The position numbers and the translations under genes are program-made. Below, piece after piece: positions 25,764-34,442 of a stretch of 64,000 nt of DNA. Under the pieces are notes generated by a model. The model saw only the letters and a list, made by a program, of their open reading frames with translations, made no database searches and was not told where the DNA came from. The stretch covers positions 2,046,001-2,110,000 of the forward strand of contig NZ_CP071953.1 in assembly GCF_020084865.1 (NCBI RefSeq). Direction: 5' to 3'. The stretch comes from Candidatus Kaistella beijingensis (GTDB taxonomy: Bacteria; Bacteroidota; Bacteroidia; Flavobacteriales; Weeksellaceae). Positions within the stretch are counted from its first letter, which is position 1. Every line of letters starts with the position of its first letter.

Positions 25764-27428
25764 TTACTTCAAAAACTCGAAGTATCCTTTCAAAACTTCC
25801 GCATTTTCCACCGCAGAAGTATCTACTTCCAAAATTTTCGCTTTTAGATCTGGTTTAAAGAAATTTTCAAGGACACGTAAAAGCGTGTCTTCCTCATCAA
25901 CTTTCGTGTAACCGAAGCCAAAATGTTTCGCAAGAAGTTCAGCGTTTTTGTGATGTTTGGTCAAAATAAATTCGTCCAAAGCATTTGTGGAACTCGGTCC
26001 TGGAATAATTTTAAAAATATCTCCACCGCCATTATTGAAAATTATAATTCTGGTATAAGGTGGGATGTAATTGTTCCAAAGACCGTTGATGTCGTAGAAA
26101 AAACTCAAATCTCCCGTCACCAAAACCGTTTGGTTTTTATTGCGCATCGCAAATCCCATCGCAGTGGAAGTGGAGCCGTCAATTCCGCTCGTTCCTCGGT
26201 TGCAATAGACTTTGTTTTTGTTGAAGTCGAAAAGTTGCGCATAACGAATTGCGGACGAATTGCTGAAATGAAGATTGATATTTTCTGGCAATTTAGAAGA
26301 AAGCGATTCAAAAAATTTGAAATCCGAAAAATTGGTTAAAAGGCAATATTCCTGATGTTTCAAATCTTTTTTATCCCGTAAAACATCCCACAAATTATAA
26401 AAAGGTTGTGGTTCTAATTTCGCGAAATTCAGCAATTTAGAGAAAAAATTTTCAGCGGAAGTTTCAATTTTTTCGGTTAAAGAAAAGAAAGTATCGGGTT
26501 GCCAAACTTCATCGATATGCCAATGATTTTTCGGTCTTGCCTTTCTCAAAAACTGTTTTATTTTTTTTGAAACCACGTTTTGTCCAACCGTAATCAACAA
26601 TTCTGGAGCGTACGTTTTATAGTCTTCTTCGCTGAAATTATAGATATATCGGTCTATATGAGAGAAAAAATTTTCATTTCTTAAATTGGAATTCGCCTCA
26701 CACAAAACAACAGCGCTATGATTTTTAACCAATTGTGAGAGTTGCATTTCCAGTTCTTCGCTGTAATCACGAGTTCCGACCAAAATCATGATTCGTTTTG
26801 AAGTATTCCATTCCGCCACAAGATTTGATGGAATTTCAAACGATTTTTTCTGAATCGTTTTTTCAACAGGCGGAAAAGTCGGAAGTTCAGAAACCATTTC
26901 ATAAAGCGGTTCTTCCAAAGGAATATTGATGTGAACCGGACCTTTTTTCTCGAAGCACAATTCGATGGCTTTCTTGATTAAATCAAAATTTTGTTCATCC
27001 GCATTTTCTTTTCCATCCTCCAATAGCTGAAAGTCTCCATAAGAGTGCTGCGAATACAAATCCTTTTGACGAATGGTTTGTCCATCAAAAATATCAACAA
27101 AATCGGTTGGTCGGTCTGCTGTTAAAACCAGAAGAGGAACGTTCTGATAAAACGCTTCTGTAATTGCAGGATAATAATTTGCCGCCGCAGAACCGCTTGT
27201 ACAAGTTATTGCTACAGGTTTTTTCTCGCTTTTCGCCATTCCCAAAGCTACGAAACCCGCACTTCTTTCATCCACAATGCTGTAACAATTGAATTCATCT
27301 GTTTCCGAAAAATGAATTGCTAAAGGTGCGTTTCTTGAACCTGGAGAGATTACAAAGTTGAAAATTCCGTACTCTTTTAGAAGATGTGCTAAAATCTGGA
27401 TGCTTCGCTTGGAAGAAAATTGCTTCAT
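25764..27428 (-). CDS. menD: Menaquinone biosynthesis: SEPHCHC synthase
   Basis: 554 residues, normal for MenD. This thiamine diphosphate enzyme joins isochorismate and 2-oxoglutarate in menaquinone synthesis. Visible blocks are ISPGSRNAPLAIHF near residue 25, CTSGSAAANYYPA with VLTADRP, a central domain, and the ThDP-binding RGTSGIDGSTSTAMGFA ... TGDLSFFYDING segment with NGGGDIF. Menaquinone is the respiratory quinone expected for Flavobacteriia and would feed the Act complex at the end of the window. A TAAATTTG box lies 16 bases upstream. No other men genes are adjacent. Confidence 0.95.
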   Translation of the reverse strand: MKQFSSKRSIQILAHLLKEYGIFNFVISPGSRNAPLAIHFSETDEFNCYSIVDERSAGFVALGMAKSEKKPVAITCTSGSAAANYYPAITEAFYQNVPLLVLTADRPTDFVDIFDGQTIRQKDLYSQHSYGDFQLLEDGKENADEQNFDLIKKAIELCFEKKGPVHINIPLEEPLYEMVSELPTFPPVEKTIQKKSFEIPSNLVAEWNTSKRIMILVGTRDYSEELEMQLSQLVKNHSAVVLCEANSNLRNENFFSHIDRYIYNFSEEDYKTYAPELLITVGQNVVSKKIKQFLRKARPKNHWHIDEVWQPDTFFSLTEKIETSAENFFSKLLNFAKLEPQPFYNLWDVLRDKKDLKHQEYCLLTNFSDFKFFESLSSKLPENINLHFSNSSAIRYAQLFDFNKNKVYCNRGTSGIDGSTSTAMGFAMRNKNQTVLVTGDLSFFYDINGLWNNYIPPYTRIIIFNNGGGDIFKIIPGPSSTNALDEFILTKHHKNAELLAKHFGFGYTKVDEEDTLLRVLENFFKPDLKAKILEVDTSAVENAEVLKGYFEFLK

Positions 27429-27444
27429 GATTAAAATTGATAGG

Positions 27445-27452
27445 CAAATTTA
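27445..27452 (-). promoter_or_regulatory. -7 box of menD
   Basis: TAAATTTG on the minus strand, 16 bases before the ATG. Confidence 0.5.
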
Positions 27453-27663
27453 CTGATAATTAAAATTCTAGATCCGATTGTTTGCTGTTAAAATTTTACT
27501 GCCAAAAATCATTATTTCAAAATTTAAAATTTCTCAAAACCAATCTAAATCTTTTGTAACTTTAGTTTCCGAAAAAAAAGGAAGATTTGATCGTTTAATT
27601 TAAATCAAACAAAATCAAACAACTTTAAATCATATCAAACGTGAAACTTAAATAAATAGAGAT

Positions 27664-29790
27664 ATGAGTACCAATACCCAAAATTTACGAAACGTGGTGA
27701 TGCTCGGTCATTCCGACAGTGGCAAAACCACGCTCATTGAAGCCATGTTATTCGAAGGCGGAGAGATTAAACGCCGTGGAACTGTAGAATCACAGAACAC
27801 GGTGAGTGACAATACCGACATTGAACATGAGAAAGGAAAAACCATTTTCTCACACCAAATGTTCGTGAATTGGCGCAATAACAAAATAAACATTATCGAT
27901 ACTCCCGGATTTGACGATTTCGTTGGCGAAGTCGTTTCTTCGTTAAAAGTTGCAGATACCGCTGTAATTGTGTTAAACGCTGCAAACGGTGTAGAAGTAG
28001 GAACTGAACTCGTTTGGGAATACGTGGAAAAAAATCAGACCCCAACAATTTTCGTGATCAATCAAATGGATCATCAGAAAGCTGATTTCGATAAAACTTT
28101 GGAGCAGGCGAAAGATAGATTTGGTTCTAAATTGGTTCCGATTCAGTATCCGTATAATTCAGGAGCAAATTTCAATCAGATTATTGATGCGTTGAGAATG
28201 GTGATGTACGAATTCCCTGCAAACGGCGGTAAACCTGAAAAGAAACCAATTCCTGAAAGCGAAATGTCAAAAGCAAACGAAATGCACAACGCTTTGGTAG
28301 AAATTGCTGCAGAAAATGAGGAGGGTTTAATGGAAAAATATTTTGAGGAAGGAAATCTTTCCGAAGAAGAGCTTGCGAAAGGAATTACCATTGCCATTGC
28401 AAAACAACAGTTTTTCCCGGTTTTCGTAACAAGCGGTTTGAAAGATATGGGAACTGGAAGATTGATGGGCTTCATTAATGAAATTGCTCCGTCTCCTTTG
28501 GACAGACCAAAACGTGTGATGGAAGATGGTAGTGAAGTTGCCTACGACCCGAACGACAAAACCACGATTTTCATTTATAAAACCACCACAGAACCACAAG
28601 TTGGAATGGTTTCTTACTTCAAAGTTTTGAGCGGAACTATAAAACCGGGCGACGAACTGATCAACGCCAATAATGGTGAAGTGGAAAGAATTTCCCAACT
28701 TTTTGTAGCCGAAGGTAAAGACAGAACGCCAGTTGCACAATTGGAAGCAGGGGATTTGGGCGTTACCGTGAAATTAAAATCTGGACACACCAATAATACA
28801 CTAAATTCCAAAGGTTTGAATAGAAAAATTCGCCCGATGGAATTTCCTGAAAGCCGTGTAAGAAAAGCGGTTTCCGCAGAATCTTCCGCCGAAACAGAGA
28901 AACTTTTTGCTGCACTGAATAAAATTAAAGAAGAAGACCCGACGCTGAAAGTGGATATCGATCACGAAACACACGAAGCCATTCTTGGAGGACAGGGACA
29001 ACTGCACATTGATTTGGTGAAACAGCGGTTGGAAAAAGAATTCGGCGTAAAAATGGAAATGAAAAATCCAAAAGTTTCCTACCGAGAAACCATTACCGGA
29101 AAAGCCGACGCCGATTATCGCCACAAAAAACAATCGGGTGGAGCCGGACAATTCGGTGAAATCCATATGCGCGTAGAAAATTTCTACGAGGGAATGGAAG
29201 AACCAACCGGAATGAACATCCGCCAAAAAGACGTGGAAGATTTACCTTGGGGCGGACAATTTGCATTCTACTGGTGCATCGTTGGTGGCGCTATAGACAA
29301 CCGTTACATCGGCGCGATAAAAAAAGGAATTATGTCGCAAATGAAAAACGGTCCACTCACGGGTTCTCCTTGTCAAAACATCCGCGTTTCTGTGTATGAT
29401 GGAAAAATGCACAGTGTGGACAGTAACGATATTTCCTTCCAATTGGCAGCAGCAGGAGCGTTTAAAGAAGCCTTCCAAAAAGCGCATCCGCAACTCTTGG
29501 AACCGATGTATCACGTGGAAATTCTTTGTCCGGACGATTCAACCGGCGATGTAATGGGCGATTTGCAAACACGACGCGCAATCATTTCCGGAATGGATAC
29601 GGAAGGACATTATCAAAAAATTCTTGCAGAAGTTCCTTTGGCAGAAATGAACGACTACGGTTCACATCTGCGATCCATCACCGGAGGAAAGGCAAAATTC
29701 ACAATGCGTTTTTCTGATTATCAACTCGTTCCGCCAAATGTTCAGCAGGAATTGGTGAAAAAACACGCTGCTGAAGCTGTGGAAATGTAA
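27664..29790 (+). CDS. Elongation factor G paralogue (EF-G2-like)
   Basis: 708 residues with all five EF-G domains: a P-loop GTPase (GHSDSGKTT at about 15-23), domain II, and domains III-V (QGQLHIDL, then GGAGQFGEIHMRVE, and a C-terminal part ending TMRFSDYQLVPPN). It differs from the housekeeping factor in the GTPase core. DTPGH is DTPGF, so the catalytic His is Phe, and NKxD is NQMD. Such paralogues in Bacteroidota and others have been reported to support translation with altered or no GTPase activity. The true fusA is expected in a ribosomal operon outside the window. The leader (27598-27641) contains repeated ATCAAAC motifs. Confidence 0.9.
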   Translation: MSTNTQNLRNVVMLGHSDSGKTTLIEAMLFEGGEIKRRGTVESQNTVSDNTDIEHEKGKTIFSHQMFVNWRNNKINIIDTPGFDDFVGEVVSSLKVADTAVIVLNAANGVEVGTELVWEYVEKNQTPTIFVINQMDHQKADFDKTLEQAKDRFGSKLVPIQYPYNSGANFNQIIDALRMVMYEFPANGGKPEKKPIPESEMSKANEMHNALVEIAAENEEGLMEKYFEEGNLSEEELAKGITIAIAKQQFFPVFVTSGLKDMGTGRLMGFINEIAPSPLDRPKRVMEDGSEVAYDPNDKTTIFIYKTTTEPQVGMVSYFKVLSGTIKPGDELINANNGEVERISQLFVAEGKDRTPVAQLEAGDLGVTVKLKSGHTNNTLNSKGLNRKIRPMEFPESRVRKAVSAESSAETEKLFAALNKIKEEDPTLKVDIDHETHEAILGGQGQLHIDLVKQRLEKEFGVKMEMKNPKVSYRETITGKADADYRHKKQSGGAGQFGEIHMRVENFYEGMEEPTGMNIRQKDVEDLPWGGQFAFYWCIVGGAIDNRYIGAIKKGIMSQMKNGPLTGSPCQNIRVSVYDGKMHSVDSNDISFQLAAAGAFKEAFQKAHPQLLEPMYHVEILCPDDSTGDVMGDLQTRRAIISGMDTEGHYQKILAEVPLAEMNDYGSHLRSITGGKAKFTMRFSDYQLVPPNVQQELVKKHAAEAVEM

Positions 29791-29844
29791 ACCCACTTTG
29801 CATCCACCTTGTCAAAGTTAAAATCTTTGACAAAGTTTTAAAAG

Positions 29845-29877
29845 ATCCTTCAAGAAAATTAACCTTGAAGGATTTTT
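29845..29877 (+). terminator. Terminator of the EF-G paralogue
   Basis: ATCCTTCAAG with CTTGAAGGAT (29845-29854 and 29864-29873) and a T-run. Confidence 0.85.
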
Positions 29878-29924
29878 CATTTAAATTGATATTAAGATAA
29901 TAAAGTCCGATTAAAAATTATCCT

Positions 29925-29932
29925 TAACTTTG
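29925..29932 (+). promoter_or_regulatory. -7 box of the hemerythrin gene
   Basis: TAACTTTG, 19 bases before the ATG. Confidence 0.55.
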
Positions 29933-29951
29933 TTGAAGTCAAAATTATAAT

Positions 29952-30428
29952 ATGAACAAACCCATAAAAAGAAACGAAAACCTGGTTCCTGTTTCTCGCG
30001 AACATCACGCCACATTACTTTTTTGTTGGAAATTGCGAAACGGCGTAAAAGCTGAAATCAATCCCGAAAGAATTACAAAATACGTCAATTGGTTTTATCA
30101 AAATCATATTCAGCATCATTTTAAAACCGAAGAAAAGCTGCTTTTTACAGATTTTAATGATGAAATGGTAAAACGTGCTTTGAATGAACATCAATTAATT
30201 CTCGCAAAAATCAACGAAATTAATGTGAAAGCTAAGGAAAATAGTTATGTTTTATTCAACGAACTTGCAGATTTGGTTGATGGTCACACAAGATTTGAAG
30301 AACGGCAGCTTTTCCCATATCTCGAAGAAACATTTTCAGAAGATGAATTAGAAAAAATCGGTGAAATTCTACACGGTGAAGAACATTTCGCCGTTGAAAA
30401 TTACGAAGACGAGTTTTGGAAAAAATAA
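29952..30428 (+). CDS. Hemerythrin-domain protein
   Basis: 158 residues, cytoplasmic. A four-helix hemerythrin fold is indicated by correctly spaced iron ligands: His at about 18/19 (SREHHA), HHFKTEE (His 56, Glu 60), NEHQLI (His 80) and DGHTRFEE (His 112, Glu 116). Such diiron proteins bind oxygen or react with nitric oxide or peroxide; this short single-domain type resembles stress or iron-handling forms. The next gene begins 38 bases later (with signal peptide), perhaps co-transcribed. Confidence 0.9.
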   Translation: MNKPIKRNENLVPVSREHHATLLFCWKLRNGVKAEINPERITKYVNWFYQNHIQHHFKTEEKLLFTDFNDEMVKRALNEHQLILAKINEINVKAKENSYVLFNELADLVDGHTRFEERQLFPYLEETFSEDELEKIGEILHGEEHFAVENYEDEFWKK

Positions 30429-30466
30429 TAACCTCAAAAAGCCGATTAGTATTCATTAAAAACGGA

Positions 30467-31240
30467 ATGATGAAAAATTTCAAGATTTTACTTTTTCTCT
30501 GTGTTTCTACCTGTTTCTTCGCTCAGAAAGAATTTACTTTCAATATCAACAATGTTGAACGGAAAGCTTTAGTTTTTGAACCATCTCAAAAATCACAAAA
30601 AATTCCAGTGGTCTTCATCTTCCATGGACATGGCGGGAACGCGAAAAATGCCTCGCAAAAAATAAACTTCCAACATGAGTTTCCAGAAGCAATGGTGGTT
30701 TTCATGCAGGGAATTCCCGGAACTTCAGGTTATGTTATCGATAAAAAAGGACTTTTGAACGGTTGGCAAATGTTTCCCAATGAAAACGGAAATCGTGATG
30801 TGCTGTTCTTTGATGAGGTCTTGAAAAATTTACAGAATAAATTCTCCATCGATGAGCGTAGAATTTATTTGGTCGGTCATTCCAACGGAGCGCGATTTGT
30901 AAATGTTTTATGGAAGGAACGCGGTGAAAAAATTGCGGCAATATGTTCAGCCGCCGCACAAGGTGGAATGATGGCAAGAAATGCGAAACCCGTTTCCATT
31001 TGGATGAGTATGGGAAAAAATGATCCGCTGGTTCCTTACGACACACAAAAAATGTCGATTCCCATCGTGAAAAAAAATTTGCAGATTGACGAAAGTTCTG
31101 CAGTTCACAATGGCGACACCACAACTTTCACAGGAATCGAAAACACAGAGTTAGTCATTGAAGAAAAAAATGCCGGACATGAATTCCCTGCATCTTCAAT
31201 TCCAAAAATCGTAAATTTTTTTCAAAGACATTCGCGGTAG
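30467..31240 (+). CDS. Secreted alpha/beta-hydrolase, LpqC/PHB depolymerase-like
   Basis: 257 residues from the ATG that opens the signal peptide (ends CFFAQ). A frame extending to 30416 overlaps the hemerythrin gene and would bury the signal, so I rejected it. The fold is the esterase/poly(3-hydroxybutyrate) depolymerase type: FIFHGHGGNA oxyanion loop, nucleophile in VGHSNGARF, Asp in MGKNDPLVPY, and His in AGHEFPASS. The substrate is probably an ester such as a feruloyl or acetyl group, but this cannot be read. It converges with tryptophanase with a gap of only seven bases. Confidence 0.88.
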   Translation: MMKNFKILLFLCVSTCFFAQKEFTFNINNVERKALVFEPSQKSQKIPVVFIFHGHGGNAKNASQKINFQHEFPEAMVVFMQGIPGTSGYVIDKKGLLNGWQMFPNENGNRDVLFFDEVLKNLQNKFSIDERRIYLVGHSNGARFVNVLWKERGEKIAAICSAAAQGGMMARNAKPVSIWMSMGKNDPLVPYDTQKMSIPIVKKNLQIDESSAVHNGDTTTFTGIENTELVIEEKNAGHEFPASSIPKIVNFFQRHSR

Positions 31241-31247
31241 ATTAACT

Positions 31248-32624
31248 TTACGCTTCTTCCAACTTCACTGTAAAATGTCGTAAAATCTCCGATTCCCAAG
31301 TAATATTGTAGCCTTTCAGAATTTCTTCTCTTCGGTCGTAAACGTTTTTTATGGCAACCGCAATATAATCCATGTGATTGTTCGTGTAAGTTCTTCTCGG
31401 AATCGCCAAACGAACCAATTCTAGTTTTGGGTAGCGGTTTTCTCTCGTCTGTGGATCACGGTCGGCTAATAAAGTGCCGATTTCAACGGTGCGGATGCCG
31501 GCTTCTTTGTAAATTTCGTTGGCCAAAGTCTGCGCTGGATATTCTTCACGCGGAATATTAGGTAAAAATTTTAATGAATCGATAAACACCGCATGTCCAC
31601 CAATAGGCTTCTGAATTGGGATTCCGAATTCTATTAGTTTATTTCCGAGATATTCGACTTGAGAAATTCTGCTTTCCAAATATTCAAATTCTGTAGCTTC
31701 ATTTAAACCAACCGCTAAAGCAGCCATATCTCGTCCTGCCATTCCACCATAAGTAATGAAGCCTTCGTAAATAATGGTAAAATTGGAAGCGATATTAAAA
31801 ACATTTTCGTCATTCAAGGCGATAAATCCACCGATGTTGACAAGGCCGTCTTTCTTGGAACTCATGGTCATCCCAACTCCATAAGAAAAAACTTCTTTGC
31901 AAATTTCTTTGATGGTGCGGTTTTCCTGACCTTTTTCTCTTTTCTTGATGAAGTAAGCATTCTCCACAAAACGGGCAGAATCGAAATAAATCGGGATCCC
32001 ATAACGGTCTGAAAGTTCTTTCACCGCTTTCATGTTTTCCAGTGAAACAGGTTGTCCGCCGGAGGAATTACACGTAATGGTAATTAAACAAAAAGGTATT
32101 TTTTCTTTAGGATAGGTTTTATAAACATTTTCCAGTTTTTCTAAATCGATGTTTCCTTTGAAAGGGAAAAGGTTTTCAATATCGAAAGCTTCACCCACAG
32201 TACAGTCGATCGCATGAGCTTTTCGGAATTCGATATGTCCTTTGGTGGTGTCGAAATGGGAGTTTCCTGGAATAACGTCTCCTTCTTTTACCAAAACCGA
32301 AAACAGCACATTTTCTGCGGCTCTTCCTTGGTGAGTTGGAAGCAGATATTTGTAGCCTGAAATATTTTGAACAGTTTCTTGAAGTTGCTCAAAACTTCTC
32401 GAACCCGCATAACTTTCATCACCGGTCATCAAAGCAGACCACTGTTTGTCGCTCATTGCTCCCGTTCCGGAATCGGTTAAAAGGTCGATGAAAACCTGCG
32501 AGGATTTTAGGTTAAATAAATTGTAACTGGCATCTTTCAGCCATTGTTCTCTTTGTTCACGGGTGGATTGGCGAATTTCTTCCACCATTTTTATTCTGTA
32601 GGGTTCTGCGTAAGGGAGTTGCAT
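31248..32624 (-). CDS. tnaA: Tryptophanase
   Basis: 458 residues. A PLP beta-eliminating lyase that splits tryptophan to indole, pyruvate and ammonia. The PLP Lys is in MSSKKDGL. Two positions favour tryptophanase over tyrosine phenol-lyase: HFDTTKGH has Asp where the phenol-lyase has Thr, and VEIGTLL has Ile where the phenol-lyase has its substrate Arg. Indole production is a known trait of many chryseobacteria. No tnaC-like leader peptide or tryptophan permease gene is adjacent. The upstream gap (32625-32765) carries copies of a TTTAAAC motif. Confidence 0.92.
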   Translation of the reverse strand: MQLPYAEPYRIKMVEEIRQSTREQREQWLKDASYNLFNLKSSQVFIDLLTDSGTGAMSDKQWSALMTGDESYAGSRSFEQLQETVQNISGYKYLLPTHQGRAAENVLFSVLVKEGDVIPGNSHFDTTKGHIEFRKAHAIDCTVGEAFDIENLFPFKGNIDLEKLENVYKTYPKEKIPFCLITITCNSSGGQPVSLENMKAVKELSDRYGIPIYFDSARFVENAYFIKKREKGQENRTIKEICKEVFSYGVGMTMSSKKDGLVNIGGFIALNDENVFNIASNFTIIYEGFITYGGMAGRDMAALAVGLNEATEFEYLESRISQVEYLGNKLIEFGIPIQKPIGGHAVFIDSLKFLPNIPREEYPAQTLANEIYKEAGIRTVEIGTLLADRDPQTRENRYPKLELVRLAIPRRTYTNNHMDYIAVAIKNVYDRREEILKGYNITWESEILRHFTVKLEEA

Positions 32625-32765
32625 TTTGTTTACCGTTTAAGGTTGATGTTTAAAGTTAATTTTGAAATAAATTTGAAGTGGTTTAAAACTTTAAACCTTA
32701 AACTTCAAATACGAAGCATTCACGAACTCAAATAAAAGTTGATTCCGTGAGTAAACTTTAAACTC

Positions 32766-33386
32766 TCATTCCGGTGCTTTAAAAACATTATCATCCGAAT
32801 GAAAACCTGCAACACCGCCACTTACCGCAAATTTCATTGCTTGTGCAGCGCTCACATTTTCAAGAATTACGATGTTGGTCGCCAAAACAAAAACCACCCA
32901 ACCTGAAACGGCGTAAGAATGCGGCAAATATACCGCAACATAATCGGGATAACCAACGGAAGATAAATCACTCTGCGTTAAAAATCCGACACGCCAAATT
33001 TCGGGGTTTTCAGAAGTTTTAATGAGAACTGGTTGGTTGAATTTCTTTTTATCACCCACGAAAGAAGTCATCACATCTTTCAGCGAGGTGTAGATGAATT
33101 TTATTCCGGGAGTATGTTCGAGGAGGTAATCGAAACTGTCCACAACAACTCGTCCAATAATGAATTTATTCCCAAGATAACCAATCAAAGTGGTGCTTGC
33201 AATGACTATGAGAAAGGTAATTCCGGGGTAGGTTTTTTCTGAAAGTGCGGGAATAATATTGTCGATGCTCGAAACGATATACCAAATAATCCAAACCGTT
33301 AAAGCAAACGGACCAATTATCAGCAAACCCTGAAAAAAGGATTTTGCCAATAGGTTCAGGTTCTGTTCGATACGTGATTTGGTCAT
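32766..33386 (-). CDS. DUF502 family membrane protein
   Basis: 206 residues with two hydrophobic helices near the N-terminus (about 18-42 and 53-75) and a soluble beta-rich domain. Family features are FFQGLLIIGPFALTVWI, TPGIKFIYTSLKDV, and YVAVYLPHSYAVSGWVVFV. DUF502 proteins are widespread inner-membrane proteins of unknown role. It lies between tnaA and miaE on the same strand, with TTTAAAC-type repeats on both sides, so operon membership is doubtful. Confidence 0.9.
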   Translation of the reverse strand: MTKSRIEQNLNLLAKSFFQGLLIIGPFALTVWIIWYIVSSIDNIIPALSEKTYPGITFLIVIASTTLIGYLGNKFIIGRVVVDSFDYLLEHTPGIKFIYTSLKDVMTSFVGDKKKFNQPVLIKTSENPEIWRVGFLTQSDLSSVGYPDYVAVYLPHSYAVSGWVVFVLATNIVILENVSAAQAMKFAVSGGVAGFHSDDNVFKAPE

Positions 33387-33490
33387 TGTTTAATTTGGTT
33401 TCGAAATTCGAGATTTTAACTGTAATGTGATTCAGTAAAAGTAAGAAAATTCTTAAAAACTTTAAACGTCAAACCTTAAACTAAAATCCT

Positions 33491-34069
33491 TCACCCGTGA
33501 ATGGTCTCCTTCGTACCGTACGATTTAATGATCTCTGCTTCATATTCCAACCATTCTTCCCAACGCTGGTTCACTTTTTCGGGATTGCCCAATTTTCTGG
33601 CAAAACCAATGAAGGTCGTGTAATGATTCGCCTCGGAAATCATCAGTTCTTTGTAAAAAGTTTTCAGTTCTTCGTCTTTAATGTTTTCCGTCAACACTTT
33701 GAAACGTTCGCAACTTCTCGCTTCAATCATCGCCGCGAAAAGCATTCGGTCGATAATATAATCTTCGCGACTTCCCTGAACAATGAATTTGAAAAGTTGA
33801 TTCACATAATCGTCTTTTCTTTCTCTTCCGAATTCGTAGCCGCGCTTTTTGATGATTTCATGAACTTGCTGAAAATGGTCGAGTTCCTCTTGCGCGATTT
33901 CCAAAAGTTCGGTTACGATTTCAGGATATTCGGGAAGCATCGTGATTAAAGTGATGGCGTTGGTTGTTGCTTTTTGTTCGCACCACGCATGGTCGGTGAG
34001 GATTTCCTCTAAATTTCCTTCGGCGATATTGGCCCATCTTGGATCGGTAAGTAATTTCAGTTTGAACAT
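33491..34069 (-). CDS. miaE: tRNA-(ms2io6A37) hydroxylase
   Basis: 192 residues. A ferritin-like diiron monooxygenase that hydroxylates the isopentenyl group of ms2i6A37 in tRNAs reading UNN codons. The iron ligands are visible: Glu at 31 (CEQKA), EExxH at 61-65, Glu at 116 (IEARS) and ExxH at 146-149 (SEANH). Activity requires the MiaA and MiaB products, which are not in this window. The presumed -7 box TACTTTTG lies inside a perfect palindrome upstream (34105-34126). Confidence 0.93.
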   Translation of the reverse strand: MFKLKLLTDPRWANIAEGNLEEILTDHAWCEQKATTNAITLITMLPEYPEIVTELLEIAQEELDHFQQVHEIIKKRGYEFGRERKDDYVNQLFKFIVQGSREDYIIDRMLFAAMIEARSCERFKVLTENIKDEELKTFYKELMISEANHYTTFIGFARKLGNPEKVNQRWEEWLEYEAEIIKSYGTKETIHG

Positions 34070-34104
34070 GTTGTATTTTTGAAAAAAGAAGTATTGTTAT
34101 CGTA

Positions 34105-34126
34105 GTTACTTTGATACAAAAGTAAC
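34105..34126. promoter_or_regulatory. 22-base palindrome overlapping the miaE -7 box
   Basis: GTTACTTT-GATACA-AAAGTAAC, arms of eight bases. On the minus strand it contains TACTTTTG (34124-34117) about 48 bases before the miaE ATG, so a protein bound here would cover the promoter. Confidence 0.5.
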
Positions 34127-34155
34127 CAAAAAATCAAGACTGGATATTTTTGCTA

Positions 34156-34305
34156 AAAAATCGAAATTTCTTTCAAGAAAATTTCCAAAACTCGGGCGGA
34201 AAGTCAAGTTACTATTTAAGAAAATGTATTGCCGCCACTCAAACAATGGAAATTTTTATCCATTTATAATTAAGACAAATCTCGCTGAAAGAAATTTCAA
34301 TTTTT
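34156..34305. repeat. 150-base imperfect inverted repeat
   Basis: Terminal arms of 20 bases match at 19 positions (34156-34175, AAAAATCGAAATTTCTTTCA, and 34286-34305). Inner parts also pair in blocks (AAAATTTCC with its complement, GGCGG at about 34195 with CCGCC at 34233-34237). It may be a miniature inverted-repeat element or a structured RNA. Confidence 0.6.
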
Positions 34306-34442
34306 CTTAACGCAAAAATTTAATAGGTGAACTATAAATAATGGTGTTAAGGTTTCTATTTGTTGTGATTTTTTTAAGATAAATGAATTTCATGGCATAA
34401 AACTTGAAAGCTAACTTACATAACATTTAAAAAAATAAAATT

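Larger units (their letters stand above)
34070..34442. other. Gene-free gap of 373 bases with palindromic element
   Basis: No coding frame of support. The gap holds the palindrome next to the miaE promoter, a long imperfect inverted repeat (34156-34305), and about 130 bases of AT-rich leader before the small protein gene at 34443. Confidence 0.7.

Noticed and set aside
31248..32624. Tyrosine phenol-lyase instead of tryptophanase
   Set aside because: The positions that distinguish the two enzymes (Asp in FDTTKGH, Ile in VEIG) are those of tryptophanase.
32657..32675. Two plus-strand -7-like boxes (TAATTTTG, TAAATTTG) upstream of tnaA
   Set aside because: No plus-strand gene follows for about 1.8 kb and no -33 box is present; likely chance in AT-rich DNA.
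33497..33949. 150-codon frame opposite miaE
   Set aside because: Antisense to a gene with all diiron ligands in place.
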